Of a stretch of DNA of 64,000 nt, positions 8,256-18,114 are shown in pieces (positions within the stretch are counted from its first letter, which is position 1; each line of letters starts with the position of its first letter). Origin of the DNA: Bisporella sp. PMI_857 (lineage: Eukaryota > Ascomycota > Leotiomycetes > Helotiales > Helotiaceae); assembly GCA_021307315.1 (NCBI GenBank), contig JAJSPD010000080.1, positions 62,001-126,000 of the forward strand, in the 5' to 3' direction. The translations under genes and the position numbers were made by a program. The notes under the pieces are model-generated. The model was not told the DNA's origin, made no database searches, and saw only the letters and a list, made by a program, of their open reading frames with translations.

Positions 8256-11200
8256 CTAGTTATATATTACAAGCTTTGGGCCTTGTCTAAACCGAAGAAA
8301 TGAAAGTCTCCCTGATGAATGTCCTAAAACGACAGTTTGATCCCAAATAGCTTTACACGTAGATCGGTAATCAGGAGGTAGCCAGAGAATATTCGCTTCA
8401 CCTTCTACTACCCAATAATCAGATACACGTAAAGTAGGTAGTAGATTGCTATCGGGGGAGAAAGCTACAGAGCTGACGGAGTCAGAATGGCCCTCGAGCG
8501 TCTGCAACGCTTTCCCCGTGGCGGCGTCCCAGAGCCGCACCGTCTGATCCCACGATCCCGAGACCACTTGCTTGCCGTCGAGGGAGAAAGCCACGGACCT
8601 GACAAAGGCAGAATGGCCCTCGAGCGTCTGCAGCGCTTTCCTCGTGGCGGCGTTCCAGAGCCGCACCGTCTTATCATCCGATCCCGAGACTACCTGCTTG
8701 CCGTCGGGGGAGAAGGCCACAGAGCTGACGGAAGCAGAGTGGCCCTCGAGCGTCTGCAGCGCTTTCCCCGTGGCGGCGTCCCAGAGCCGCACCGTCCTAT
8801 CCCACGATCCCGAGACCACTTGTTTGCCGTCGGGGGAGAAGGCCACGGAGTAGACGGAGGAAAAGTGGCCCTCGAGCGTCTGCAGTGCAGCATTCCAATG
8901 TGCTTGTACTCTTGGTTTTAACTTAATCCAATGTAGGATACGATCCCTAAATCGCCTTCGAACAATGCTTCGTTTTAACTAAACCCAATGTGGAATACAA
9001 TCCTTAAATCGCCTTCGAACAATACTATTCTCTGGAGCAAAGAGCAGAGCCGCACAGTATAATTGAAGAGGTGCTTGTTCAATCACTGATCGGTTATATA
9101 AGGCAAATCGCTTTGCATCATAGATAAATGCGTACATATCCGGGCTTTCATTAACCTAAGGATAAGTTAATTAGACTCTTATAAATAATAGATAGATAGT
9201 TACTAAGACGTGAGCCTCTAGGGACAATATTGCTTGAATCCCTTCTGACGTCTTGCCCATCCACCCAAGTGCCTCAAGCCAGTGTAGTAGATGAGCCTGC
9301 AGAAATCGGTGGGCGTCATTGCCGTCGTAAGCCTGAGAACCACTCCTTTGTAGATGCTGAACCCAGTAGAGGCATGCGTATTGAACTTCGGGCGGAAAGC
9401 ATTTCTGAACATGACTGCTCTCAACTTGGCTGGCTTGATAACCAGGAGCATGTAATTCGCAAACATCTTTCTTAAGTGCCCGGGACATTAGTTGTATACA
9501 GCCAGCAGCTAATGTATGATGTGCTTGCTTCTTATCTACCCAGAAATCTCCACATCTATCTTTACTAAAGAAGAAGTCTCGAAATGAAGGGTGGTGTAGG
9601 CGGAGTAAGTGAGTTGGATCCTTAGGAATATCAAGAATCGCATAAAGATCCTCAAGTGCCTAGTTGATGTCCTCCTTTTGGAAATGTAATATTTTGCTCA
9701 ATGAAAGGGTAGAAAAAAGTAAGAGTAAGGTTACTATACTTCCAAGAGTGTATTTCAACATTCTGCCTAGCTCTTCCTTTTCTTTGTCTGTATAGTTTGA
9801 AAAGATAGAGTGCCTGAGGACAGTAATATAAATCTCGCTGAAGTGCTTCTCTGGTGCCGTAGTAGCGCGGCTGCTGCTCTTAAGTATCGTATCTAGTCTA
9901 CTATGTGCGAATCGCTTCCCTTCACGGATAAACCGACATGCTGTTGCCGCCCAGATAAATAGACCACTAGCATAGAGAACCAGCTGTCTTACAGCCACTT
10001 CGCCTGGCCAGTCTGCTCCAAGACTCCACTCCTGCCTGATTGTCCCTAGATTGTATTCCAGGAATAAAGAGATGTCATGGTTGACAATCGTAGGTAGTAC
10101 GTTGTGGAGTATAAAGTCCCGGTGCTCAGCTTGTGGGATACGGTGTATGCCGTGTCGGATTGAAATTTCGGGTCTACTCGTCAGAAAGACTCGAAGTCGT
10201 ACCGTCTTTAGTGATCGAGCCTCAGCTAAGAGCTCTAGGATGATCCGGACATTGTTATCACCCTCACACTCATCGAGTGCATCAACAACAAAAACGTAAG
10301 ACTGGTGGAATCTCTCTAGCCTTGATAGAGGACCGAGAACAAGCTGGCGCCACTGGTCGACGAGGGACAGACTCGTAATATCACTCCGCTCTCTCACAGC
10401 ATCATGGACATGGGTTTGAAGAGATGGTATACTGTTTGCGAGCTGCACGGCAAGACTTGTGAAGAACTTGCCAGCATGGCTCACATCCCCGCCACCCTTG
10501 GAGAAGAAGAAGCTGGCTCCAAGACGCTTCTGCTCATTGTATCTGCGGGCGACGGTGCGGGAGATTGTGGACTTTCCTGTCCCAGCTAGGCCGTTCAGCC
10601 AGAAGATGCATTGCTCACCCTGTCCATCTTTTCCATCAGCCCAGTCATATATCCGTTGTAGGAGGTCGACGCGTGTGTCAGGGAGGCAGGCAAGTTCGTG
10701 TTGGCGGTTGTATGAGTTGAAGGGCGCCTCAACAGCATACGGTAGGTGACGAAGTAGGTCATTCTCAGGGCCTGGGCTGCTAGTTAGCGCTAGCCTGAAC
10801 AGATGTGTCAGGCATCAATCGTAGAGATAGGACTTGCCCTTTAAAAGAGTGTCGATCTCCTTCCAGAGCCGTCTAAATGCGTTTTCTCTCCCTTCGCCAT
10901 AAAGGGACGGCATTTGGACATTGAAAATGCCCAGAAGCGAGTATGCCTTGTCTTCTTCGCGTGTGGTGTTGCGGTCTTTTGCCCAAAGAAGTCGCTCGTC
11001 AATACTGAAACTTGAAAGAAGACCACCTTGAAAAGCTTTGACAGGAATTCCTGTTGCTTCATGAATGTGTCGCTCTAGCGATCTCTTATCACCCAAATGT
11101 TCCTAATCTTTAGAATAAAAGTCAACGGATGCTGGAGCAAGAAGTTCTTGAAGAGTCCAACCCCGGGTAAACCATTTGCTTTTCCGGAAGGTCGATTCCC

Positions 11201-11582
11201 AGAAGATTTGGGTAGACTCGCCGTTAGCGTCCAAGGGAGGTCGAGAAACATCCGCGAGATATACGTAGTATTTGACCGAATTATGGTACCAACGAAACAT
11301 GGAGATAATAGCTTCTGATAACACGGCACTGCTTGATTTATCAATGCAACAACTATCCACCCAAAAGTATCGCAAGCCATCACGTCTAGCCTGTTCTCCG
11401 CAAAACCATATCTTGTCATAGCCAGCCTTGTTCCTCCCAGTACCATCCATTAAGTCTTTAAAAGTAACCTCTTCCGAATCCGCTCCCCATGTGTGCGAAA
11501 GGATAGCATAGTCGGGGATGTTGTCGATGATATCCTTGGTAAGGGTGAACTCGTCGTCGTTTTTGCGTTCCAAAAGACGCAT
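8256..11582 (-). pseudogene. HET-NACHT-WD40 (HNWD) pseudogene
   Basis: Paralogue of the 31.3-35.6 kb gene with the same three-exon plan. Exon 1 (11582-10838): HET domain (YAILSHTWG; FWVDSCCIDK; WFTRGWTLQELLAP). Intron 10772-10837 has a GC donor (GCAAGT) where the paralogue has GTGAGT. Exon 2 (10771-9204): NACHT with GLAGTGKST P-loop and VFVVDALDEC Walker B. Intron 9156-9203. Exon 3 (9155-8256): linker and about four WD40 units. Three in-frame TAG codons break it, at 11103-11105, 9660-9662 and 8979-8981. The last lies in a 63-bp in-frame tandem duplication (GTTCGAAGGCGATTTA repeated). HNWD proteins are incompatibility/cell-death receptors; this copy should yield only truncated products. Apart from the TAGs the frame is preserved, so inactivation looks recent. 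Confidence 0.88.
8460..8900 (-). repeat. WD40 repeat array of the HNWD pseudogene
   Basis: About four 126-bp units coding GHS..V.SVAFSPDGKQVVSGS.D.TVRLWDAATGKALQTLE, more than 90% alike by eye. Shorter than the array of about 11 units in the paralogue. Confidence 0.85.
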
Positions 11583-12013
11583 TATTGGGCCTGGATTTGA
11601 GGCGCCGAAAGGAAAGAGGATTATCAGTGAATTTTGCGTCGCCGAATCGGCATATATGCGAAGTTGTTTTCGAGTTGGGAGAGGATGTTGGATTGAAGGC
11701 TGGCGGTTATATCGACTCAGCTGAACGCAGCCTCGCGGGAATGGTGGCGTCGTTGTTCATCGCCGCAAGCGTGCGCACAAAGCCAGCCAAGTGCTAGGGA
11801 TTCGCTGCAGAAGCGTGGTTGGGCCATAACTTGTTGTCGCTGACATGTACAGTATCGCAACGAGTGGTAGAAACCGTACTTATGCTGCACGTGAAATTCT
11901 GCCCTGTCGCCCAGAGAAGCTAGATCGCGTCAGCCACAGACCTTAACGGCCACAAGTGGCAAATAATAAAATACGACTAGCGTGGCTGTAAATACAATAT
12001 TAGGTAAGGGCGA
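11583..12013. promoter_or_regulatory. 5' flank of HNWD pseudogene with shared motif
   Basis: At 11716-11736 CTCAGCTGAACGCAGCCTCGC is close to blocks upstream of two other HET-domain genes (14343-14365 and 35702-35722). Remaining sequence is non-coding. Confidence 0.4.
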
Positions 12014-12015
12014 TA

Positions 12016-12447
12016 ACGTACTTTATAAGCGAGTTGCGCATATATGCGAGTTGCGTAGTCCTATTTTTGGTGCAAAACGCTGAAATCGACCCCCTAGTAA
12101 TCTTCACAACTAATAGTAAAATTTTGCTTATAATTTGAAAAGTAATAATTAATAGTTATTCTAGAATATGTATACTAGTTTTTAAACTTGTAAATATAAT
12201 AATAATATAGAATCTAACATTTGTGGATCAATTCTGAACGAAATCATTTATACTCAACTTTTACTAATTTACATACTTTAAAAGTCTGTTCAAATAATTA
12301 ACGTAGTATTAAATATCACATTTTACAACTACATTAATTATTAGATGGCGTGGTTATCAAGATTACTAGGGAGTCGATTTCAGCGTTTTGCACCAAAAAT
12401 AGGACTGCGCAACTCGCATATGTGCGCAACTCGCTTATAAAGTACGT
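12016..12447. mobile_element. MITE with long terminal inverted repeats, TA target
   Basis: 432 bp, flanked by TA (12014-12015, 12448-12449). Inverted repeats of about 90 bp start ACGTACTTTATAAGCGAGTT and differ at only a few positions. The centre is AT-rich with no coding capacity. TA duplication and ACGT terminus fit a Tc1-mariner/pogo derivative. Confidence 0.8.
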
Positions 12448-12469
12448 TAAATCCTTCCTCGCTTATTAA

Positions 12470-12857
12470 GATGCTTGGCATTTCGTGTACCTCCCACTTT
12501 GTCCGGATAAATCCGGCAGGCAGGTTTCCTTGTTCTTTGCGTCTTCAAACCTTAGAGCTATATTTGAACATAATAGAAGCTTTATGCTATGGCCCCGAAT
12601 TTCGGGGACAGGTTAATAGTCATGATAAAGCAAGGGGTAATAGCTATAGCAGCTTTTGACGCTCTCAACAGGACGATCGACAGCATAGCTAAACTATAGT
12701 ATTTTTCTGACTACAAGTCGAGCTCTTGTAGAGAAATAGCTAAAGAACAATAGCAAACTGATTATAACTTTATATATTTACGTGGTGGAGATTTAAGACC
12801 CCTAAACCATGAAGTTTTTTCGGCACACAGGGTTTTTCGGCACGCAGGGATGGACGT
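12470..12857 (-). mobile_element. Pogo-like transposon remnant
   Basis: Ends ...TTTTTCGGCACGCAGGGATGGACGT followed by TA (12858-12859). Interior (GACGATCGACAGCATAGCTAAA and others) is homologous, inverted, to 13740-14050. The coding frame is interrupted many times. Family assignment rests on the TA-flanked ACGT terminus only. Confidence 0.45.
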
Positions 12858-12879
12858 TAGTCAGACAAATTGACCGTAC

Positions 12880-13104
12880 TGTCACGGCCCTGGCCCTGTC
12901 TCGCTTAGAGCTTGGCCCCTGACACCACAGGGCTCGCTTACGCTGGCTCCTGGCCAGCCTCCTGTATATAAGGCACTGCTTTCCTTCCCTTCTTCTGTCT
13001 GTAGCTTGTTCTCTTAGTTATAACAATTGACAGTCGTTCATACCTGTGAGTCCCTCAACCTGAGATCCACGGATCGAGATCCATGTTCGCCTTGAGTTGT
13101 TACA
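12880..13104 (+). mobile_element. Solo LTR, family A
   Basis: TGTCACGGCCCTGGCC to GAGTTGTTACA, 225 bp, flanked by CGTAC on both sides (12875-12879, 13105-13109). Confidence 0.88.
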
Positions 13105-13214
13105 CGTACTACGATAAACACGTGATCAGATTTAGACCCTGCTGTATTTTTTTCAAAGCGGGGCTAAAAGATGGAGTATTTTGATATTATGCGCAAGGCA
13201 TTAAATTTGCAGAC

Positions 13215-13621
13215 TGTCACGGCCCTACCTCCCTAGAGCCCGTTGGGCCTCGGCCCCTGACTGTCACGTCGCGTGCTCCCAGGTACACGTGACCCATATT
13301 AGGCGAGCTCCCCGAGCGCCTCGTGTATATATAGCCTGCTCTCCTCGAGCTCCCTCTTCCTTCCTCAGCTATAGATTCTCGAATAGTACCACCGCTGCCC
13401 TCTGTATCTGTAGATCCACAGCTCGTGCCGTGACACTGACACCACAGGGCTCGCTTATACTGGCTACTGGCTAGTCTCCTGTATATACAGCACTGCCTTC
13501 CCTCCCTTCTTCTATCTGTAGCTTGTTCTCTTCGTTATAACAATTGATAGTCGTTTATACCTTTGGATCCCTCTCCCTGAGATCTACGGATCGAGATCCC
13601 TGTTCGCCTTGAGTTGTTACA
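13215..13621 (+). mobile_element. Family A LTR carrying a nested second LTR
   Basis: Outer LTR starts TGTCACGGCCCTACC and ends GAGTTGTTACA. Without the nested element it has the normal family A layout. Outer flanks CAGAC and AAGCA do not match, so one side may be rearranged. Confidence 0.7.
13262..13435 (+). mobile_element. 174-bp solo LTR nested in family A LTR
   Basis: TGTCACGTCGCGTGC to CGTGCCGTGACA, flanked by CTGAC (13257-13261, 13436-13440). Contains TATATATAG and a CTTCCTTCCT tract. Only copy of this family in the window. Confidence 0.75.
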
Positions 13622-13648
13622 AAGCATGCCCTTCTCCAAAGAGCTCTA

Positions 13649-14052
13649 ACGTCTGTCCTGTGTGCCGAAAAAACCGGTGTGCCGAAAAAACTTTATAGCT
13701 TAGGTATCTCAAATCTCCGCCATTTGAATATATAAAGTTATAAATAGTTTGCTATTGTTCTTTAGCTATTTCTCTGCAAGGGTTTGACTTGCATTTAGAA
13801 AAATACTGTAGTTTGGCTATGCTGTCGATCGTCCCGTTGAGAGCGTCAAAAGTGGCTGTAGTTATTACTCCCTGCTCTACCATGACTATTGGCCTGTCTC
13901 CGAGTTTTGGGGCCACGGTAAAAAAAGTGCTATCAAGAGAGAATATGACTCCAAGTTCTGAACACTTAGAGCACAAGGAAACCTGCGTGCCGAGTTTATC
14001 CGGACAGAGGGGGAGACACAAAATGCCAAGCGAATTTACCACGCTTATATAA
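13649..14052 (+). mobile_element. Pogo-like transposon remnant, second copy
   Basis: TA at 13647-13648, then ACGTCTGTCCTGTGTGCCG and a second GTGTGCCGAAAAAA. Interior matches 12480-12790 in inverse orientation. A 96-codon minus-strand frame (13752-14042) may be a transposase scrap; not recognised. Confidence 0.45.
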
Positions 14053-14724
14053 TGTTATATTAACAGGCACGCTAGCCGTATTATGCTGTACGTTATACCA
14101 AATTCATATAAAGTGTGGCGTTCTTCTAGAATTTTCCATAATTAGCCACCAGCTTACCGCCAGTTGCCCCAGACAATCGAATCAGGCAACTATAGAGTTC
14201 TAACTGCGAGATGCATCGAAAACTATGCATAGCGCCTCGCTCGAATGGTCCGCACAGCCGCCATAAGGTTAGTCTCTGCAGTGGCTGGCCACGACTGGTT
14301 GGTCTGGCGCGCTCGTGCGATAGTGCACAACGACACTATGCCGCGAGGCTACCGTCTAGCTGAGCTGTATTGTTGAACAGGCTAGGTCTAAGGATCATAC
14401 CTAGTCTATTGTAGGCACCGGTAGGCACCGGTAGGCAACGGTAGGCAACGGTAGGCAACAGTGTGATGACATGTGAGTATCGTACCTCTATAAGTAGAGG
14501 GATTATCTCCTGTAGTTTAGGTTCTACAACCTTCAGCAATTGATACTCGTTTGCCCTATACTCTCTGAAGGCCACGTGACTTTCTCCTTCTATTTGAACA
14601 TGTATGAACACATCCTCGACCCAACCGGTACTCCCCCTCTTAACAAATGCATACATATCGACCCTGCGACAACTATTCACTGACATTCTTTCGTTTAGCG
14701 ATCCTCTTAGATCCTGTCTGAATT
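14053..14724 (+). promoter_or_regulatory. 5' region of HET gene, homologous to HNWD 5' region
   Basis: Blocks match the inverted sequence 35600-36050 upstream of the second HNWD gene: AAAGTGTGGCGTTCTTCTAGAA, GCGAGGCTACCGTCTAGCTG (14343-14362) and the CATACATATCGACC.TGCGACAACT segment just before the ATG. A 10-bp minisatellite (GGTAGGCAAC-type, about five units, 14413-14461) is specific to this copy. Confidence 0.6.
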
Positions 14725-16858
14725 ATGCGCCTACAATACAACAACGAAGGCGAGTTCAGCCTTACCAAGGACTTCTTTGGCGACGATATTCCTGACTATG
14801 CTATCCTTTCGCACACATGGGGGGCGGATACAGAAGAGGTCACATACAGAGATATGACAGATGGCACTGGGAAGAACAAGATTGGATACGAGAAGATTCG
14901 ATTCTGCGGAGAACAGGCCAGACGCGATGGGTTGGAATACTTCTGGGTGGACACCTGTTGCATCGACAAAACCAACAGTGTCGAGCTCCAAGAAGCTATA
15001 AATTCTATGTTTCGATGGTACCAAGAGGCAGAAGTCTGCTACGTATATCTATCGGACGTTCATCTAGAAGTCAACAATAATCTTGGGAGGCTCGTTATCC
15101 GGGAAAGCATATGGTTCAAACGGATACGATTGAAACGTTCACCATTAGGGCCTTGGCGTCTTCGACACACCAAAAACCAAAGCACGCTGCTTTTATTTTT
15201 GCCGACACGAAACTTAGCGAAAATTGTGTATCGCGATTTTGCGCAACTTTACAATATAACCTTTATTTAAACAACAACGAAAAAAGTTAAAACATAATTT
15301 ATTGAAATTCAATAAACCTAATTCAAACGAAATCTTTATATATATATATTTATATATGTTTTGTTGTAAGCTTTATTATAAAAAGAAAAAAACAATTTCA
15401 AGTAAAATCGGGTTTAGCGCATTTCGCTTAGTACAACAGCAAACTGCATATTCAAAAGTAGAAAAGCGCAAGTAAATACTTCGCTTAACTATCTTAATAC
15501 AGGAAATAGTGGGTATGTGCCAAGGCACTAATGGTGAGCGTTTCAATCGTACCCGTTCAAACGAGGCTGGACGCTTCAAGAGCTTCTCGCGCCCCACAAG
15601 GTGATGTTCTACGACTCCAATTGGCGACTAATCGGAGATAAGGAATCGTGCTGTCCCATCATATCCTCCATCACGGGCATCGGAGTCAATTGCATACTTA
15701 ATTCTTCGGAGGTCAGGCGCGAAATGTATTTCACACGTATATCATGGGTCGAGGACAGACAGACAACTAAGGCGGAAGATATAGCATACTGCTTGATGGG
15801 CATACTTAATGTCCATATGCCTCTGCAATATGGAGAGGGGGAGTTCAAGGCCTTTGAGCGACTGCAGCATGCGCTGGTCAAACTAACATCCTCAAGTTCC
15901 CTATTGGCATGGGGGCTAAGCCCTAAGAACTGCATTTCAACCGGGCCGGATTTGTGGAGCATTTTCCCACGGTCCATCAAACGACAAGATATCCTGGCGC
16001 AATCTCCAAAGCGTTTTTCACATCAGCTTGTCTTGGAATGCATCGCCACTCTGAGGGACCGCAGCAAGGCCTGGGTTCACACAAATCGTGGGTTCAAAGT
16101 CGAGGTGATGCTTGTCGAGAAAGCAGACTGGTACATCATCGCGGATGAAAAAGGCACCCCACAAAGACATGATCTCGCAATTGCCGTTTTGCCCTTCACG
16201 CGTCCCGGGAACTCGTTCGAATGCCCTGGGGTGCTCTTATCAGGGAACTCGCTAGAGCGTACCTACAACCGCATCTCTTGTCCGAAAGGATACCCATCAG
16301 TGATGGTACCTGCACGATTAGTGTCCCAAAGCGAAGCCCTCGAAGGTTTACCTGACGGACCTGCCATCATATCGCGAGGTGCTGCCCCCGGCCATAAGGG
16401 ACAAGCTTGTCTTGGTTGATGCGATTGGTTTTCAGGTTCATACTATTAAAGTACACAGATGTGATTGGAGACCAACTGACAATTCACTTATGCTTCATCC
16501 AGATGTATCATATGACACCCAACAATCAGTCTTACGGTTATTGGACACTGCGGATATGCAGTCTTACTTCGACTTGCGTATCTCAAACTCTTTTATTGTA
16601 TCAGAGAGCAGTGGAGGTACTGTCGAGAAATCTGACCGCTGGCGATTTCGGAGGCTGGAGCTGGAGGTTTGTGATGAGCACGAGGGATCCCTCGTGCGGG
16701 GTTCATTATCAGAGTCGCGAGGTCATCCTATAGAACCTTCGAGTGCCACAATATCTGTAGGGGCTAAGATGGTCAAGATAAGTTTGGAAGGGAATGAGAG
16801 CTTGATATGGTTATTATATACTGTAACAATTTCGACTACGCGCGGTGCGGACTCTTAG
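14725..16858 (+). pseudogene. HET-domain gene broken by a MITE and a frameshift
   Basis: Starts at ATG 14725 (MRLQYNNEGEF), the same start as the HNWD genes. HET motifs: YAILSHTWGAD, FWVDTCCIDKTNSVELQEAI, then WFKR/GWTLQELLAP. The codon after WFK is interrupted by a 433-bp element (15122-15554). With the element and one copy of its 8-bp duplication set aside, the frame continues (15563 on) through DRQTTKAEDIAYCLMGI and YGEGEFKAFERL. A 1-base frameshift near 16342 then moves the frame (ALE.. to KVYLTDLPSYREVLPP); the new frame runs to TAG at 16856-16858. There is no NACHT domain, so this is a HET gene with an unassigned C-terminal region. HET proteins execute heterokaryon incompatibility cell death. 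As it stands the product stops inside the MITE at 15270. Confidence 0.82.
15122..15554. mobile_element. 433-bp MITE with 8-bp target duplication
   Basis: Inverted ends of about 36 bp (left GGATACGATTGAAACG, right complement GGGTACGATTGAAACG) with GTTCAAAC duplicated at 15114-15121 and 15555-15562. The interior is AT-rich and non-coding. The 8-bp duplication points to the hAT superfamily, but the termini are not diagnostic. Confidence 0.8.
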
Positions 16859-17002
16859 TCGCTTGGACCAAATACGGCAGCTGGTGCAGGCATTGAAGTC
16901 ATTACTAAGCTGGATTTGACGCACCTGTCAGGATTTGGGCAAGTGATTAAAATACACTCGGGGTAGGAATAAGTGGGGCTTCGCCATTTTAACTTTCGAT
17001 AG

Positions 17003-17238
17003 TGTAACAACTCAAGATGAACAGGGATCTCGATCCGTGGATCTCAGGAAGAGGGACTCGAAGGTGTGAACGACTGTCAATTGTTATAACTAAGAGAAAA
17101 AGCTACAGATAGAAGAAGGGAAGGAAAGCAGTGCTTTATATACAGGAGACTGGCCAGGGGCTAGTGTAAGCGAGGTCCTGTGGTGTCAATGGCCGAGCCC
17201 CAAGGGGCTCTAAGCGAGATAGGGCCAGGGCCGTGACA
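17003..17238 (-). mobile_element. Solo LTR, family A
   Basis: Minus strand TGTCACGGCCCTGGCCC to GAGTTGTTACA (with one C-to-T type change). Flanks GATAG and GGTGG do not match. Gene-free sequence (16859-17002) separates it from the HET pseudogene. Confidence 0.75.
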
Positions 17239-17436
17239 GGTGGTGGAGCTAAATGGAGGAATACGATTATGCTATAAAATGAGACCTTTGGCAAATCAAG
17301 CGTGAAGGCCGCAATATAAATGAGGAAGTAATAAAAACTAGTTCTAGCTCTAAACCTAACTTTGAGGAACCAGGGAATGTTGAAATACAAGAAGGAAAAA
17401 GTAAATAATTTGTTGTTCGGCCACAAAGAAGCCTGT

Positions 17437-18114
17437 ATGCTACGGTTGATGATTCCGAGGAATCAGCAAGCCATTAAGGCTTCTATGTGCTACCGGCCTA
17501 GAAAACCCCTTTTATAGAAAGAGAGAGTCTTGGCCGACAAAGAACGGGTCCCAAACCGGGTCGCCGACGGCAGTTGTCACCAACTACCATACGTTCTACC
17601 CGCCGGCTCAGCGACGGTCACCTCCACAGTTCCCCTATCTCTGCCTTTCGTGAGCCAGGACGCGCACAATTCAGCACCCCGTTTCTTGGGTAGGGGTCGT
17701 ACCTGTGGCCTAGACACTCATAGATGCAGGGAGGAAAAGCTTCAATAACCATCGCACCAGCAGATAGTACGCAATCCCTAAGATAGGCCAACAAAAAATG
17801 AATGCTCCAGCAATGTTGGATTGCTGGATTAGGTGTTGAATAAGCTGTATTAGTCAGCATGTCGACCTTACACAAGAATCTACAATCCAAAGTTCCTGGA
17901 GGTTCTTATTCCAGTTAGCGAACTGTAGGATCGACGATCCAATGAATAGCTGTTCCCCACTAAAGTAGAATGCACGTTGTGCAGTTACCTGGATTTCCAA
18001 CGCTGCTGCGATTGAAAGCGACAGCACGATTGAAACACTTTCAGGCTTGCTTATAATACGTTGCGCACCAAGCAAAACCCCCCAGTGGCTGAATCTCCGC
18101 CCTCGCCGCCAAGA
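17437..18114. repeat. Long dispersed repeat, copy 1
   Basis: About 680 bp strongly similar to 63268-64000 (GAGAGAGTCTTGGCCGAC, CGGGTCCCAAACCGGGTCG, CTAGACACTCATAGATGCAG and beyond). No termini, target duplication or recognisable protein. Short frames are shared but not convincing as genes. Transposon class unknown. Confidence 0.7.

Noticed and set aside
17003..17238. Target-site duplication for this solo LTR
   Set aside because: Flanking pentamers GATAG and GGTGG differ; called an LTR on sequence similarity alone.
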